Positions 19,062 through 29,566 are shown, counted from the first letter of the stretch. The stretch is 64,000 nt of DNA from Solibacillus sp. FSL W7-1436 (GCF_038007305.1 NZ_JBBOWV010000001.1:2594501-2658500); one strand, 5' to 3'. The notes: generated from the sequence alone by a model not told the origin. Numbers and translations: made by a program.

Positions 19062-19533
19062 ATGTTATTAATCGATTTTTTAGATGAGACAAATGAAGTG
19101 CAGGAATCACACTTGGAACTGGTGGAAAAATTGCTTCAGCATGCAGCGGAGCAGGAAGGGATCGAGGACGGCTCGGAAGTGTCGGTTACGTTTGTGACAA
19201 ATGAGGCGATCCATGAAATTAACCGTGAATACCGTGATAAGGACCAGCCTACTGATGTCATTTCTTTTGCACTGGAAGAAATGGGTGAAGGGGAACTGCA
19301 AATTATCGGTGAAGGGATTCCGCGCGTCTTAGGAGATATTATCATTTCGACGGACCGAACACGCGAACAGGCAGCCGAATATGGCCATACGTTTGAACGT
19401 GAGCTTGGCTTCCTCGCTGTCCATGGCTTTTTGCACCTGCTGGGCTATGATCATATGACACCGGAAGATGAAAAAGTGATGTTCGGGAAGCAAGATGAGA
19501 TTTTACAGTCATACGGCCTAGGTCGTGATATGA

Positions 19534-19547
<14 letters not shown>
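19062..19547 (+). CDS. ybeY: Endoribonuclease YbeY, rRNA maturation factor
   Basis: 161-residue zinc-dependent endoribonuclease needed for 16S rRNA 3'-end maturation and ribosome quality control. The metal-binding signature [11 protein letters not shown] is intact, and [13 protein letters not shown] is the conserved central motif. AGGAGGG precedes the ATG. It follows pgpH by 14 nt and overlaps dgkA by 14 nt, so it belongs to the pgpH-ybeY-dgkA-cdd-era operon. Confidence 0.96.
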
Positions 19548-21219
<1,672 letters not shown>

Positions 21220-21230
21220 GCTGTAGCGAA

Positions 21231-21264
21231 GCACCCATTTTCTTAAGGAAAATGGGTGTTTTTA
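21231..21264 (+). terminator. Intrinsic terminator after era
   Basis: The stem CACCCATTTTC / GAAAATGGGTG is followed by TTTTTATTG. The phased repeat array begins right after it. Confidence 0.88.
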
Positions 21265-21273
21265 TTGTTGCGG

Positions 21274-21742
21274 TTCTATTTTTTGAGCGAATTGTTCCAC
21301 ATCGCGGTGAAAAGATTCTGCTTTCAGGAGGGGGATTCTGCTTTCGTCACGAAAATATTCTCCATTCCCCGGTGAAGTGGCGAATAAAGGGGGCGCGTTC
21401 TACATTTTGAGCGAATTGTTCCACATTACGTTGAAATAGTTCTACCTTCAGGCAGGGAAGTTCTACTTTCCCCGCGAAATATTCCACATTCCCCGGTGAA
21501 GTGGCAAATAAAGGGGGCACGTTCTACATTTTGAGCGAATTGTTCCACATTAAGGTGAAAAGGTTCTACTTTTGAGCAAGTAAGTTCTACTTTCCCCGCG
21601 AAATATTCTACATTCCCCGGTGAAGTGGCGAATAAAGGGGGCACGTTCTACATTTTGAGCGAATTGTTCCACATTACGTTGAAAAAATTCTACTTCCTGC
21701 CCGGAACCTTCTACTTCCACCAATAAACCTTCCACTTTCCCC
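21274..21742. repeat. Phased 21-bp repeat array 1 (TTCTAC/TTCCAC type), four 124-bp higher-order units
   Basis: Twenty copies of a core TTC(T/C)(A/G)C-type 6-mer, usually TTCTACATT, TTCCACATT or TTCTACTTT, start at 21274, 21295, 21316, 21336, 21358, 21398, 21419, 21440, 21461, 21482, 21522, 21543, 21564, 21585, 21606, 21646, 21667, 21688, 21709 and 21730. Spacing is 20-22 bp within groups of five and 40 bp between groups, giving a 124-bp higher-order period. The 40-bp links share CCCCGGTGAAGTGGC. No cas genes are present and the links are not unique spacers, so it is not CRISPR. The gene-free stretch 21220-21861 is essentially this array plus the era terminator. Confidence 0.9.
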
Positions 21743-21861
21743 GACAAAAAAGCGAATAAAATCTCCAACCCGAACCGGAAACAATATTATTCTTGATTAT
21801 GGCGGATGTTCTGCTACCATTTAGTAAGGGAATATTTAACAAAAATTAGAAGGTGACTGCA

Positions 21862-23025
21862 TTGAATAATTTAAATAAATTTTTACTGGCACTTTGGGCG
21901 GTATCGCTCGCTTTATTATTCATTGTTATTGCGACCGTCGATCAGGACCAGACAATTTTGGTTGCAGAAGGCCAAATGAATACCGAACAGCACACCCCAA
22001 CACAAATAGAGATAGAAAATGATATAAATGAAAACAACGAACCCATTAGTGAAGCAACACAACAGATTACTAAAGAATCAATTCGTCTTGCCATGACTGG
22101 AGATATTTTACTGCATTTAAGACTCGCGAAATACAATGATTATACTTCCTCTTTTGCTGCGATTATGCCGAAGATGCAAAGCTATGACTTTCTGATTGCC
22201 AACCAGGAATCTCCACCTGTCGGCAATGAATATCCTTTAAGCGGCTATCCGCTGTTTTCAAGCCCGCCTCATATTATTCGTGATCTTCAGCATGCCGGAG
22301 TTGATTTGGTGACGATTGCCAATAATCATATTGTCGATCAAGGGGAAAATGGGATGCGTACAGTTTTTAATAATCTGGAAGACTATCACATGCCATACGT
22401 CGGAGCTTATAAAAACGAAGAGGATAAGTCTGCACAACGCATCATGGAAATCGGCTCGATAAAAATTGGACTGCTTGCCTATACGTACGGGACGAATGGG
22501 CTTTATTTGCCGAAGGAATCACCGTTTCTCATCAATTATATCGATGAAGCGAAAATAAAAGCGGACGTCGAGGAATTAAAACAATCCGCCGATGTTGTAG
22601 CCGTTTCAATGCATTGGGGATCTGAATATGATTATGAAGCAAATGACAACCAAAAATATTATGCTGATATACTAAATAAAGCGGGAGCGGATATTATTTT
22701 CGGGACCCATCCGCATGTACTCCAGCCATACGACAAGTTGACCAATGATCATGGTCAGGAGACGCATATTTTTTATTCGCTTGGTAATTTCTTTTCGACA
22801 ATTATAACGATACCGAACACGATGATTGGCGGAATCGCGAGCCTTGAAATTACAAAGGAAGGCGACCGGATTACTATTGATGAACCTGAGCTTTATGCGA
22901 CTTCTGTATTGAAGGATACAGACGGAATTTACCGGATCTATCCATTGAAAGATGTGGAACAGCGCTCTGTTAAAAATCTGCAATGGGTAAAGAAAATCAT
23001 GGGACAATCGGTAACCGTTTATTAA
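21862..23025 (+). CDS. CapA-family metallophosphatase-like membrane-anchored protein
   Basis: 387 residues with one N-terminal signal-anchor helix (about residues 7-27) and a low-complexity Thr/Asn/Glu linker to about residue 75. An extracellular PGA_cap/CapA metallophosphatase-like domain follows, with motifs MTGDILL, NQESP, IANNHIVDQG, SMHWGSEY and GTHPHVLQ. Such proteins are linked to poly-gamma-glutamate capsule production, but no pgsBC genes are nearby, so the substrate is unknown. TTG at 21862 has AAGG about 8 nt upstream; an in-frame GTG at 21853 is less well placed. It is inserted between era and recO. Confidence 0.83.
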   Translation: MNNLNKFLLALWAVSLALLFIVIATVDQDQTILVAEGQMNTEQHTPTQIEIENDINENNEPISEATQQITKESIRLAMTGDILLHLRLAKYNDYTSSFAAIMPKMQSYDFLIANQESPPVGNEYPLSGYPLFSSPPHIIRDLQHAGVDLVTIANNHIVDQGENGMRTVFNNLEDYHMPYVGAYKNEEDKSAQRIMEIGSIKIGLLAYTYGTNGLYLPKESPFLINYIDEAKIKADVEELKQSADVVAVSMHWGSEYDYEANDNQKYYADILNKAGADIIFGTHPHVLQPYDKLTNDHGQETHIFYSLGNFFSTIITIPNTMIGGIASLEITKEGDRITIDEPELYATSVLKDTDGIYRIYPLKDVEQRSVKNLQWVKKIMGQSVTVY

Positions 23026-23086
23026 ACTTTTCTAGCAATAGTGCGGTATAATAGAGTTACGAAAGAAATAGAAGGATGTGCAACAG

Positions 23087-23860
23087 ATGCTACATAAATG
23101 GGAAGGCATCGTTTTAAAGGCGCGTGCTTATGGTGAATCCAATAAAATCGTGACCCTCATGACACGGGAAGCCGGTAAAGTCGCGTGTATGGCACGTGGA
23201 GCGAAAAAACCGACGAGCCGTTTGGCAGGTGTAACACAAACATTTATGCATGGCTCGTATTTAGTTCAGCGAACATCAGGCATGGGAACATTGCAGCAAG
23301 GGGAACATTTCAATTCGATGCGTCATATTCAAACAGATATCGTGGCGACAGCCTATGCAAGCTACATCGTGGAAATTGTGGATCGTCTCGTTGAAGAAGG
23401 ACGACCGGAACCTTATGCTTTTGATATATTAATTCAGGCATTGAATGCAATTGAAGAAGGCTATGATCCTGAAGCGATTACATTGTTTGTAGATTGGAAA
23501 ATGCTGCCATTTGCAGGTATCCAGCCGATTTTGCATGCATGTGCAGGGTGTGGAGCTGTCGATGGGGAATTTGCATTTTCATTTACACAAGGCGGATTTA
23601 TATGTCATCGTTGCTTCCACATGGATCCGTATATTATCCGGTTATCACCAACACAGCTCAAGCTGATCCGCATGTTTTATACGTTGCCGATTGAACAAGT
23701 CGGCAAGCTGGAATTAAAGCCGCAAACGAAGCAATTCATCAAAAAAATTGTAACGACAATTTATGAAGAGCAGACAGGAATTCGTCTGAAATCGCGCAAC
23801 TTCATTGAACAGCTGGAGCGTACGCCGCTGCTGCAGCGTGAAAAGAAGGAAGAAGAATAA
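23087..23860 (+). CDS. recO: DNA repair protein RecO
   Basis: Recombination mediator of the RecFOR pathway that loads RecA onto SSB-coated single-stranded DNA. The N-terminal OB fold begins MLHKWEGIVLKARAYGE, and the zinc-binding CxxC pairs are CAGCG and CHRCF near residues 150-180. ATG at 23087 is taken over the GTG at 23078 because AAGGATG lies 10 nt away and the family starts there. 257 residues. TATAAT at 23047-23052 may be its -10 box. Confidence 0.95.
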   Translation: MLHKWEGIVLKARAYGESNKIVTLMTREAGKVACMARGAKKPTSRLAGVTQTFMHGSYLVQRTSGMGTLQQGEHFNSMRHIQTDIVATAYASYIVEIVDRLVEEGRPEPYAFDILIQALNAIEEGYDPEAITLFVDWKMLPFAGIQPILHACAGCGAVDGEFAFSFTQGGFICHRCFHMDPYIIRLSPTQLKLIRMFYTLPIEQVGKLELKPQTKQFIKKIVTTIYEEQTGIRLKSRNFIEQLERTPLLQREKKEEE

Positions 23861-23878
23861 AATTATTGCCTAGGAAAT

Positions 23879-23922
23879 AAAGCGAGTCGAAAGTGCGTAG
23901 AATCGCGAAGACTCGCTTTCTT
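23879..23922 (+). terminator. Probable terminator after recO
   Basis: The arms AAAGCGAGTC and GACTCGCTTT are separated by a loop of about 20 nt, then TCTTCT. The T-run is poor. Confidence 0.6.
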
Positions 23923-23941
23923 CTATTGAGGAGGGGAAATA

Positions 23942-24742
23942 TTGCGCCAATTTGAACAGGGACAACTGACCGTTTTTCAAAGTGTGTTATATCAAACGAC
24001 AACAGCGGTAATTAAAACAAAAGAGGCCGTAATTGTAACCGACCCTAACTGGCTGCCGAACGAAATTGCCGAAATAAAAGCCTATATCGAGTCGATTATT
24101 GAAGATCGGAAATTATATATTATTTTCACACATAGTGATTATGACCATATTATTGCAGCGGGTGCATTTCCGGATGCAACAACAATTGCCAGTGAAGCTT
24201 TTGTTAATCGAATAAACAAAGAAGAGGTATTGGAGCAAATCCGTCAGTTTGATGCTCAGTACTATATCGAAAGAGAATATCCGATTATTTACCCTCCTAT
24301 CGACATCGTTATAAAAGAAGATGGCCAGGCACTTGAGCTGCAGGATCTAACATGCAGATTTTACTTGTCGCCAGGGCATACGTCAGATGGTTTATTTACA
24401 GTGGTGGAGCCGTTCGGTATTTTACTGGCGGGGGATTATTTATCGGATGTCGAGTTTCCTTTTATCGAGGATTATGAAGCATATTTAGCAACAATCCAAA
24501 AGGTGCAAACGATTATATCGGAGAAAGATGTTGAAGTTCTCGTGCCGGGACATGGGACAACAACGGATAATCTCGATGAAATTCAAAAGCGGATCGATGT
24601 GTCATTAATATATTTAAATAATTTAGCGGACGGCAGTACTGATGAAACAGAATTGCAGAAGCTTTATCCGTTTTATAAAGGTTTGCAGGAAATGCACGAA
24701 CTTAATAAAAAAGCAGTAAACAAAAATAGCCATAGGATTTAG
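23942..24742 (+). CDS. MBL-fold metallo-hydrolase
   Basis: 266-residue metallo-beta-lactamase-fold hydrolase of unknown substrate. The metal motif HSDYDH (about residue 62) is the HxHxDH variant with Ser-Asp in place of the second His. Further ligands are GHTSDG, AGDYLSDVE and PGHGT. The loss of the second histidine may alter metal content. The TTG start follows GAGGAGGGG. It converges on the EcsC gene, with a shared bidirectional terminator that overlaps its stop codon. Confidence 0.85.
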   Translation: MRQFEQGQLTVFQSVLYQTTTAVIKTKEAVIVTDPNWLPNEIAEIKAYIESIIEDRKLYIIFTHSDYDHIIAAGAFPDATTIASEAFVNRINKEEVLEQIRQFDAQYYIEREYPIIYPPIDIVIKEDGQALELQDLTCRFYLSPGHTSDGLFTVVEPFGILLAGDYLSDVEFPFIEDYEAYLATIQKVQTIISEKDVEVLVPGHGTTTDNLDEIQKRIDVSLIYLNNLADGSTDETELQKLYPFYKGLQEMHELNKKAVNKNSHRI

Positions 24743-24771
24743 ATGCGACTGAATCCTATGGCTATTTTTGC
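24722..24771. terminator. Bidirectional terminator between convergent genes
   Basis: The perfect 16-bp stem AAATAGCCATAGGATT / AATCCTATGGCTATTT has T/A runs on both sides. It includes the stop codon of the MBL-fold gene. Confidence 0.92.
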
Positions 24772-24775
24772 GTAT

Positions 24776-25582
24776 TTAGCTGTTTGCCAGTTCATTCATC
24801 CGTTCCAGTACTCTTCGCTTCCGGTAGAGCATCATGCCTGCCTCGGCAATATCTTCAATCATCGATTTATTAATAAAGGCACCGAAAATCATGCCTGCTA
24901 CAGGAATCATCTGAAAGAGCTTTTTCATACCGAAGTTATCGCGGTACGTAAAGAAGACCTCCTGCCAGCCCTGCAACTGGGAAACCATATTTCCTGCTGC
25001 GTTCGGTTTTTCGTAATGTTGTGCCAGCTCGTTTAGTATCGCTTCTTTGCCGACTACATCAGAAGACGCAAACTGCAGACATTTCACGATGAAAATACGT
25101 TCGGCTTTTTCATTCGGATCATAGCCATGGATCATGGCGATTTCCTGCAATGTTTTTAGCGCGATTCCGAGAATGACGGGGATGTCGAGTGCCAATGTAA
25201 ACACACCGCCAAAGCCGGTAGATGCTCCTTGTACGGTTGCAACCTTTGCGCGGTTTTTCTGCAGTTTTTCACTCAGTTCCACCATATCTTCAATTGGCAT
25301 TTGTCCGATATCTTCCAATGTGCTAACCGAATGCAGCGTATGTTTTTGAATATGACGCATCATCGATTTTTCGCTTACTAAATATTTCCCGCCCGTTTGG
25401 ACATAGCTCACCAGCTCGTCGATCAGGACGGAAACTTTCTCTTGAATGAATTTCGGTGTTAATTTATCGAGTATTTTAAAAGGGATGCGGCCGATTTTTT
25501 CCCAAAACCATAAACCGCTCTGATCTTTTTCCCATTGTCGGATTGTTAATAAGTGATTTTCCAGCTGTTGTTGAGTTTCCAT
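24776..25582 (-). CDS. EcsC family protein
   Basis: 268-residue member of the EcsC family: mostly helical, with Gly/Ala-rich amphipathic stretches (VQGASTGFGGVFTLALDIPVILG; MIPVAGMIFGAFINKSMIEDIAEAG). The founding EcsC of Bacillus lies beside the EcsAB transporter, and its function is unknown. Here it stands alone without ecsAB. The start MTQQ-type end at 25582 follows GGGAGGGT. A sigma-W-type promoter lies 34 nt upstream, so envelope-stress control is likely (inference). Confidence 0.83.
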   Translation of the reverse strand: METQQQLENHLLTIRQWEKDQSGLWFWEKIGRIPFKILDKLTPKFIQEKVSVLIDELVSYVQTGGKYLVSEKSMMRHIQKHTLHSVSTLEDIGQMPIEDMVELSEKLQKNRAKVATVQGASTGFGGVFTLALDIPVILGIALKTLQEIAMIHGYDPNEKAERIFIVKCLQFASSDVVGKEAILNELAQHYEKPNAAGNMVSQLQGWQEVFFTYRDNFGMKKLFQMIPVAGMIFGAFINKSMIEDIAEAGMMLYRKRRVLERMNELANS

Positions 25583-25615
25583 GAATTACCCTCCCAATGG
25601 ACATGTTCCTTATTG

Positions 25616-25641
25616 TACGTTCCACAGCGAAAAAGGTTTCA
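25616..25641 (-). promoter_or_regulatory. Predicted sigma-W-type promoter of the EcsC-family gene
   Basis: On the minus strand: TGAAAC, exactly 16 nt starting with CTTTTT, CGTA, then CAATAA. It ends 33 nt before the ATG. Confidence 0.75.
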
Positions 25642-25646
25642 GCAAG

Positions 25647-26111
25647 TCACTCGAATTGAGTCAGCAATGGGATAATATCTTCTTTTAGCCGTTCATAAAA
25701 CTCTTCTTCAAGCTTTAAGTGTCGGTGATGGTGCATCTGTTCAAAAAGAGTGAACATATCATCGATTTTTTCTTTGGAAAAGCGGAAGTGGTGATTAAAA
25801 TGGTCACGCTTATTATCGTCGCTTAAATGCATATAGCCCCGGATGATTGTAAACAGTTGATTGTATTTTCGGTTTGCCTGCTCATAGGCTTCGCGGCTTA
25901 AACGACCGAGTGCATTAGCCGGATTGTCAAACTTTCTGTAAAACTGCTGCGCTTCACGATAAGTTTCAAGTTTCATATTCGCCGTGTAGAGGATGTGATG
26001 CTGTGCGCGGTGTTCAGGACATTCAAATTGGAGTATTGCGTTTACGAGATGCGAAATTTTATCATACGAATCGATAGGTGTATCGGTTTTATCCTTTACC
26101 TGAAAAAACAT
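25647..26111 (-). CDS. Hypothetical protein, helical and histidine-rich
   Basis: 154 residues, no family recognised. The sequence predicts a helical bundle with many aromatic and histidine residues (NHHFRFSKEKIDDMFTLFEQMHHHRHLKLEEEF) and no signal peptide or membrane segment, so it is probably cytosolic. ATG at 26111 follows GGAGGGG. It lies between glyQS and the EcsC gene on the same strand. The EcsC promoter starts inside its 3' flank, so the two are probably separate transcripts. Confidence 0.65.
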   Translation of the reverse strand: MFFQVKDKTDTPIDSYDKISHLVNAILQFECPEHRAQHHILYTANMKLETYREAQQFYRKFDNPANALGRLSREAYEQANRKYNQLFTIIRGYMHLSDDNKRDHFNHHFRFSKEKIDDMFTLFEQMHHHRHLKLEEEFYERLKEDIIPLLTQFE

Positions 26112-26289
26112 AAAATCCCCTCCATCTATTACTTTCTTAGATTATAACGTATTTTCGAGTTAAATTATCTAAATAATCTAAAAATTAAAGAGTTTTTTGT
26201 ATATTTTTACAATTAAAAGACTGGGGCTTCAACTTTAACGAATTTATTCCGGAATATTTAAAGTTTGTGAGGGGGGAGATGCTGTAAAA

Positions 26290-26333
26290 AGAAAAAACAC
26301 TTTCTGCTCGAAATCGAACAGAAAGTGCCTTGT
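26290..26333 (-). terminator. Intrinsic terminator of glyQS
   Basis: On the minus strand the stem GCACTTTCTGTTCGA / TCGAGCAGAAAGTG is followed by TTTTTTCTTTTT, immediately after the glyQS stop. Confidence 0.9.
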
Positions 26334-26337
26334 GAAA

Positions 26338-27726
26338 TTAGAATTGTAAATGTTTTTCGATATAAGCTTTTACTTCAGCGATCGGCATACGGATTTGTTC
26401 CATTGAATCGCGGTGACGTACTGTTACTTGACCATCTTCTTTTGTATCGAAATCGTATGTGATACAGAATGGTGTACCGATTTCATCCTGACGGCGGTAA
26501 CGTTTACCGATCGATTGTGACTCATCGAAATCAACCGGGAATGCTTTGCGTAAATCAGCCCAAACGTCGCCAGCTTCTTCCGATAATTTTTTAGATAGTG
26601 GCAATACCGCTGCTTTGAATGGAGCAAGTGCAGGGTGGAAGCGTAATACTGTACGTGTATCGTCGCCTTCTAATTGCTCTTCTTCATAAGCATCGCATAA
26701 GAATGCCAATGTTACACGGTCTGCGCCTAATGATGGCTCGATGCAGTATGGTACATAGCGCTCATTTGAAACAGGATCGATGTAAGTGAAATCTTCACCC
26801 GAATGTTCCATATGCTGCTTTAGGTCGTAATCTGTACGGTCTGCGATACCCCATAGTTCGCCCCAGCCGAATGGGAAGCGGAATTCGATATCTGTTGTCG
26901 CGTTTGAATAGTGTGAAAGCTCATCATCTTCATGGTCGCGTAGACGCATTGAATCTTCTTTCATACCTAATCCAAGAAGCCAGTTTTTGCAGAACTCTTT
27001 CCAATATGAGTGCCACTCAAGATCTTCACCCGGTTTACAGAAGAATTCAAGTTCCATTTGTTCGAATTCACGTGTGCGGAATGTAAAGTTACCAGGTGTG
27101 ATTTCGTTACGGAAAGATTTACCAATCTGTGCGATACCGAATGGTGTCTTTTTACGCATTGAACGCTGAACATTTTTAAAGTTCACGAAAATCCCTTGTG
27201 CAGTTTCCGGACGCAGGTAAATTTCGTTTGATGATGATTCAGTTACACCTTGGTGTGTTTTGAACATTAAGTTGAACTGGCGGATATCTGTGAAATCGAT
27301 TTTGCCGCAGTCCGGACAAGCTACTTCAAGCTCTTCCATTTTTTCTTTCATCTGATCGAAAGACATACCGTCAACGATGATTTCTTTGCCTGTTTTAGTT
27401 AAAGAAGCATCCTCGATCAATTTATCTGCACGGTGACGCGCTTTACATGCTTTACAGTCGATCATCGGGTCATTGAAGTTACCTACGTGACCAGATGCTA
27501 CCCATGCTTTTGGATTCATTAAAATCGCAGCATCCAAACCTACGTTATGTTCAGATTCCTGAACGAATTTCAGCCACCAAGCTTTTTTTACGTTGTTTTT
27601 AAGTTCTACACCCAGCGGACCGTAATCCCAAGTGTTTGCTAAACCACCGTAAATATCAGATCCCGGAAATACGAATCCGCGGTGTTTTGCTAATGATACA
27701 ATTGTCTCCATTGATTTTTCTGCCAT
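26338..27726 (-). CDS. glyQS: Glycyl-tRNA synthetase, single-chain (alpha2) type
   Basis: 462-residue class II aminoacyl-tRNA synthetase of the homodimeric type found in staphylococci and eukaryotes, not the GlyQ/GlyS heterotetramer of B. subtilis. Visible are [17 protein letters not shown] at the start, class II motif 2 in [21 protein letters not shown], motif 3 in IEPSLGADR, and a C-terminal anticodon-binding domain. Zinc-like cysteines lie in CKACKARH and CPDCGK. It is T-box controlled. It sits at the locus that holds glyQS or glyQ-glyS between recO and ccpN in relatives, but is inverted. Confidence 0.96.
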   Translation of the reverse strand: MAEKSMETIVSLAKHRGFVFPGSDIYGGLANTWDYGPLGVELKNNVKKAWWLKFVQESEHNVGLDAAILMNPKAWVASGHVGNFNDPMIDCKACKARHRADKLIEDASLTKTGKEIIVDGMSFDQMKEKMEELEVACPDCGKIDFTDIRQFNLMFKTHQGVTESSSNEIYLRPETAQGIFVNFKNVQRSMRKKTPFGIAQIGKSFRNEITPGNFTFRTREFEQMELEFFCKPGEDLEWHSYWKEFCKNWLLGLGMKEDSMRLRDHEDDELSHYSNATTDIEFRFPFGWGELWGIADRTDYDLKQHMEHSGEDFTYIDPVSNERYVPYCIEPSLGADRVTLAFLCDAYEEEQLEGDDTRTVLRFHPALAPFKAAVLPLSKKLSEEAGDVWADLRKAFPVDFDESQSIGKRYRRQDEIGTPFCITYDFDTKEDGQVTVRHRDSMEQIRMPIAEVKAYIEKHLQF

Positions 27727-27754
27727 GAAAAATCCCTCCTACTCGTTAATGAAA

Positions 27755-28003
27755 AAATAAAAGCACCCGTCTCCGGGCACAAAAACTCTGCCCGGGGACG
27801 AGTGCATCAAGACGATGTACCCGCGGTTCCACCCCGCTTGTTTTTAAATAATTAAAAACCTCTTTTATAAAAATAGCTCAGGGGCGCCGTTTCTCAATTC
27901 AATGTAGGCTTGCACTATCCCTACTCGCTTATGTTAGAATTGATACTTATTAATCCCTTCATCGCTTACATATTAATATTCATAAACAACAAGTGAGTTG
28001 TTC
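27755..28003 (-). promoter_or_regulatory. T-box riboswitch (glycine) upstream of glyQS
   Basis: On the minus strand the leader carries the T-box core TGGAACCGCGGG (27821-27832) and a terminator stem GCACCCGTCTCCGGGC / GCCCGGGGACGAGTGC at 27764-27806. A 5' stem I region contains AGCGA and AGTAGGGATAGTG. A GGC triplet (27896-27898), in ACGGCGCC before CTGAGC, is the probable glycine specifier. Uncharged tRNA-Gly would stabilise the antiterminator. The gene-free stretch 27727-28095 is this element plus the divergent promoters. Confidence 0.93.
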
Positions 28004-28009
28004 GGTAAT

Positions 28010-28038
28010 ATTGTAGCATGGGTTTGTTTTCTTCGCAA
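28010..28038 (-). promoter_or_regulatory. Predicted promoter of the glyQS T-box leader
   Basis: On the minus strand: TTGCGA, 17 nt, TACAAT, just before the T-box leader. Confidence 0.7.
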
Positions 28039-28095
28039 TATAGAAGGAAATAGTATATAATAATTAAGGATAAAGTATAACATTATTTGAAGCGG

Positions 28096-28734
28096 GTGAG
28101 TCCAATCGAACTCAATAAACGTCAAGATGTAATCTTGCAAATTGTAAAAGAAAACGGCCCTATTACGGGCGAACATATCGCTGAGCGCCTTGGATTAACG
28201 CGCGCTACACTTCGACCTGATCTAGCTATACTAACGATGGCTGGATTTTTAGATGCGCGCCCACGTGTCGGCTACTTCTATGCAGGTAAAAAAACAACGG
28301 CAGCCTTTACGGAATCCATGCTGAATTTAAAAGTAAAAGATTTTCAGTCGATCCCGGTAGTCGTTCCGGATGATATGACAGTCTATGATGCGATTATCCA
28401 TATGTTTTCCGAGGATGTCGGAACACTTTTCGTTATTGATAAAGATGAAATATTACAAGGTGTGCTGTCCCGAAAAGATTTACTTCGGTCGAGTATAGGA
28501 ACACAGGATTTAAATAAAATGCCTGTGCATATAATTATGACGAGAATGCCGAATATCGCCTATTGTGTCAATTCGGATTCATTGATCGTGGCGGCCAAAA
28601 AGTTAATAGAACGAGAGATAGATTCGATGCCGGTTGTTGAAGAAACGGAGCGGGGATTGGTCATTACGGGACGGTTAACGAAGACGAATATTACACGTGC
28701 GTTTATATCGTTAGCTGAAACGCATGATCTATAG
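28096..28734 (+). CDS. ccpN: Transcriptional repressor CcpN (HTH plus two CBS domains)
   Basis: 212-residue repressor that in B. subtilis shuts off gluconeogenic genes (gapB, pckA) on glycolytic carbon and senses nucleotides through its CBS pair. An N-terminal winged helix (IELNKRQDVILQIVKENGPITG; LGLTRATLRPDLAILTMAGF) is followed by two CBS domains (about 75-135 and 145-205). GTG at 28096 gives MSPIELNKRQ, the family start; a TTG 9 nt upstream is less likely. It is followed by yqfL with 8 nt between, as in B. subtilis. Confidence 0.94.
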   Translation: MSPIELNKRQDVILQIVKENGPITGEHIAERLGLTRATLRPDLAILTMAGFLDARPRVGYFYAGKKTTAAFTESMLNLKVKDFQSIPVVVPDDMTVYDAIIHMFSEDVGTLFVIDKDEILQGVLSRKDLLRSSIGTQDLNKMPVHIIMTRMPNIAYCVNSDSLIVAAKKLIEREIDSMPVVEETERGLVITGRLTKTNITRAFISLAETHDL

Positions 28735-28742
28735 GTGATCTT

Positions 28743-29558
28743 ATGAAAAAATTGACGATATTTGTTGTATCAGATTCGGTCGGTGAAACTGGGGAAGCTG
28801 CTGTAAAAGCGGTAGTAAGCCAGTTTCGGCCAAATTTTGAAAAAGTAAGGATTCGTAAGTTTCCGCATATTGCAAATGTGGATGTGCTGGAGAAAATTGT
28901 CCAGATTGCTATCGCAAATGAGGCAACGATTGTTTTTACGCTTGTTGAAAAGCAGATGCGACAGGCACTTCAGAAAATCGCAAGTGAATATAAAGTGCAT
29001 GCAATCGACTTATTGGGATCGATGCTTGACCTGATCGAAACTTCATTTGACGAAATGCCGTTGCAAAAGCCGGGACTTGTCCATCAATTGGATGATGATT
29101 ATTTCAAAAAGATTGAAGCGATCGAATTTGCTGTTAAATATGATGACGGGCAGGATCCGCGTGGTATATTGCTGGCGGACATTGTTTTGGTCGGTGTTTC
29201 AAGAACATCGAAAACGCCGTTATCGCAATACTTGGCCCATAAACGGTATAAAGTGGCGAATGTGCCGCTCGTTCCGGAAGTGGAACCCCCGGTGGAATTA
29301 ATGCAGATCGATCCGAAAAAATGTTTTGGATTAGTCATCACACCGGAAAAGCTCAACAATATCCGAAAAGAGCGTCTTATAACGCTAGGATTAACGGAAA
29401 ATGCAGTTTATGCTCAGCAAACTAGAATTGAGCAGGAAATTAGCTATTTTTATAGTATTGTTGATAAAATAGGTTGTCGAACGATAGATGTTACAAATCG
29501 TGCTGTCGAAGAAACGGCACACAAAATAATCGATATGCTAGAGCTTGATTGTAGATAG
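28743..29558 (+). CDS. yqfL: Pyruvate, phosphate dikinase / PEP synthase regulatory protein (kinase-phosphorylase)
   Basis: 271-residue DUF299-family bifunctional serine/threonine kinase and Pi-dependent phosphorylase that controls PEP synthase or pyruvate-phosphate dikinase by reversible phosphorylation. It starts LTIFVVSDSVGETGEAAVKA, and the nucleotide-binding motif GVSRTSKTPLSQYLA lies at about residue 153. In B. subtilis it modulates CcpN activity, consistent with its coupling to ccpN here. No ppdK or ppsA is in the window. Confidence 0.93.
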   Translation: MKKLTIFVVSDSVGETGEAAVKAVVSQFRPNFEKVRIRKFPHIANVDVLEKIVQIAIANEATIVFTLVEKQMRQALQKIASEYKVHAIDLLGSMLDLIETSFDEMPLQKPGLVHQLDDDYFKKIEAIEFAVKYDDGQDPRGILLADIVLVGVSRTSKTPLSQYLAHKRYKVANVPLVPEVEPPVELMQIDPKKCFGLVITPEKLNNIRKERLITLGLTENAVYAQQTRIEQEISYFYSIVDKIGCRTIDVTNRAVEETAHKIIDMLELDCR

Positions 29559-29566
29559 CACCCATA

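Noticed and set aside
21426-21768. Two overlapping minus-strand open frames of 72 codons with repeated Val-Glu heptads across array 1
   Set aside because: They arise because 21 bp is seven codons. The heptad frame breaks at every 40-bp link, no ribosome-binding site precedes either frame, and the composition fits a DNA-level repeat.
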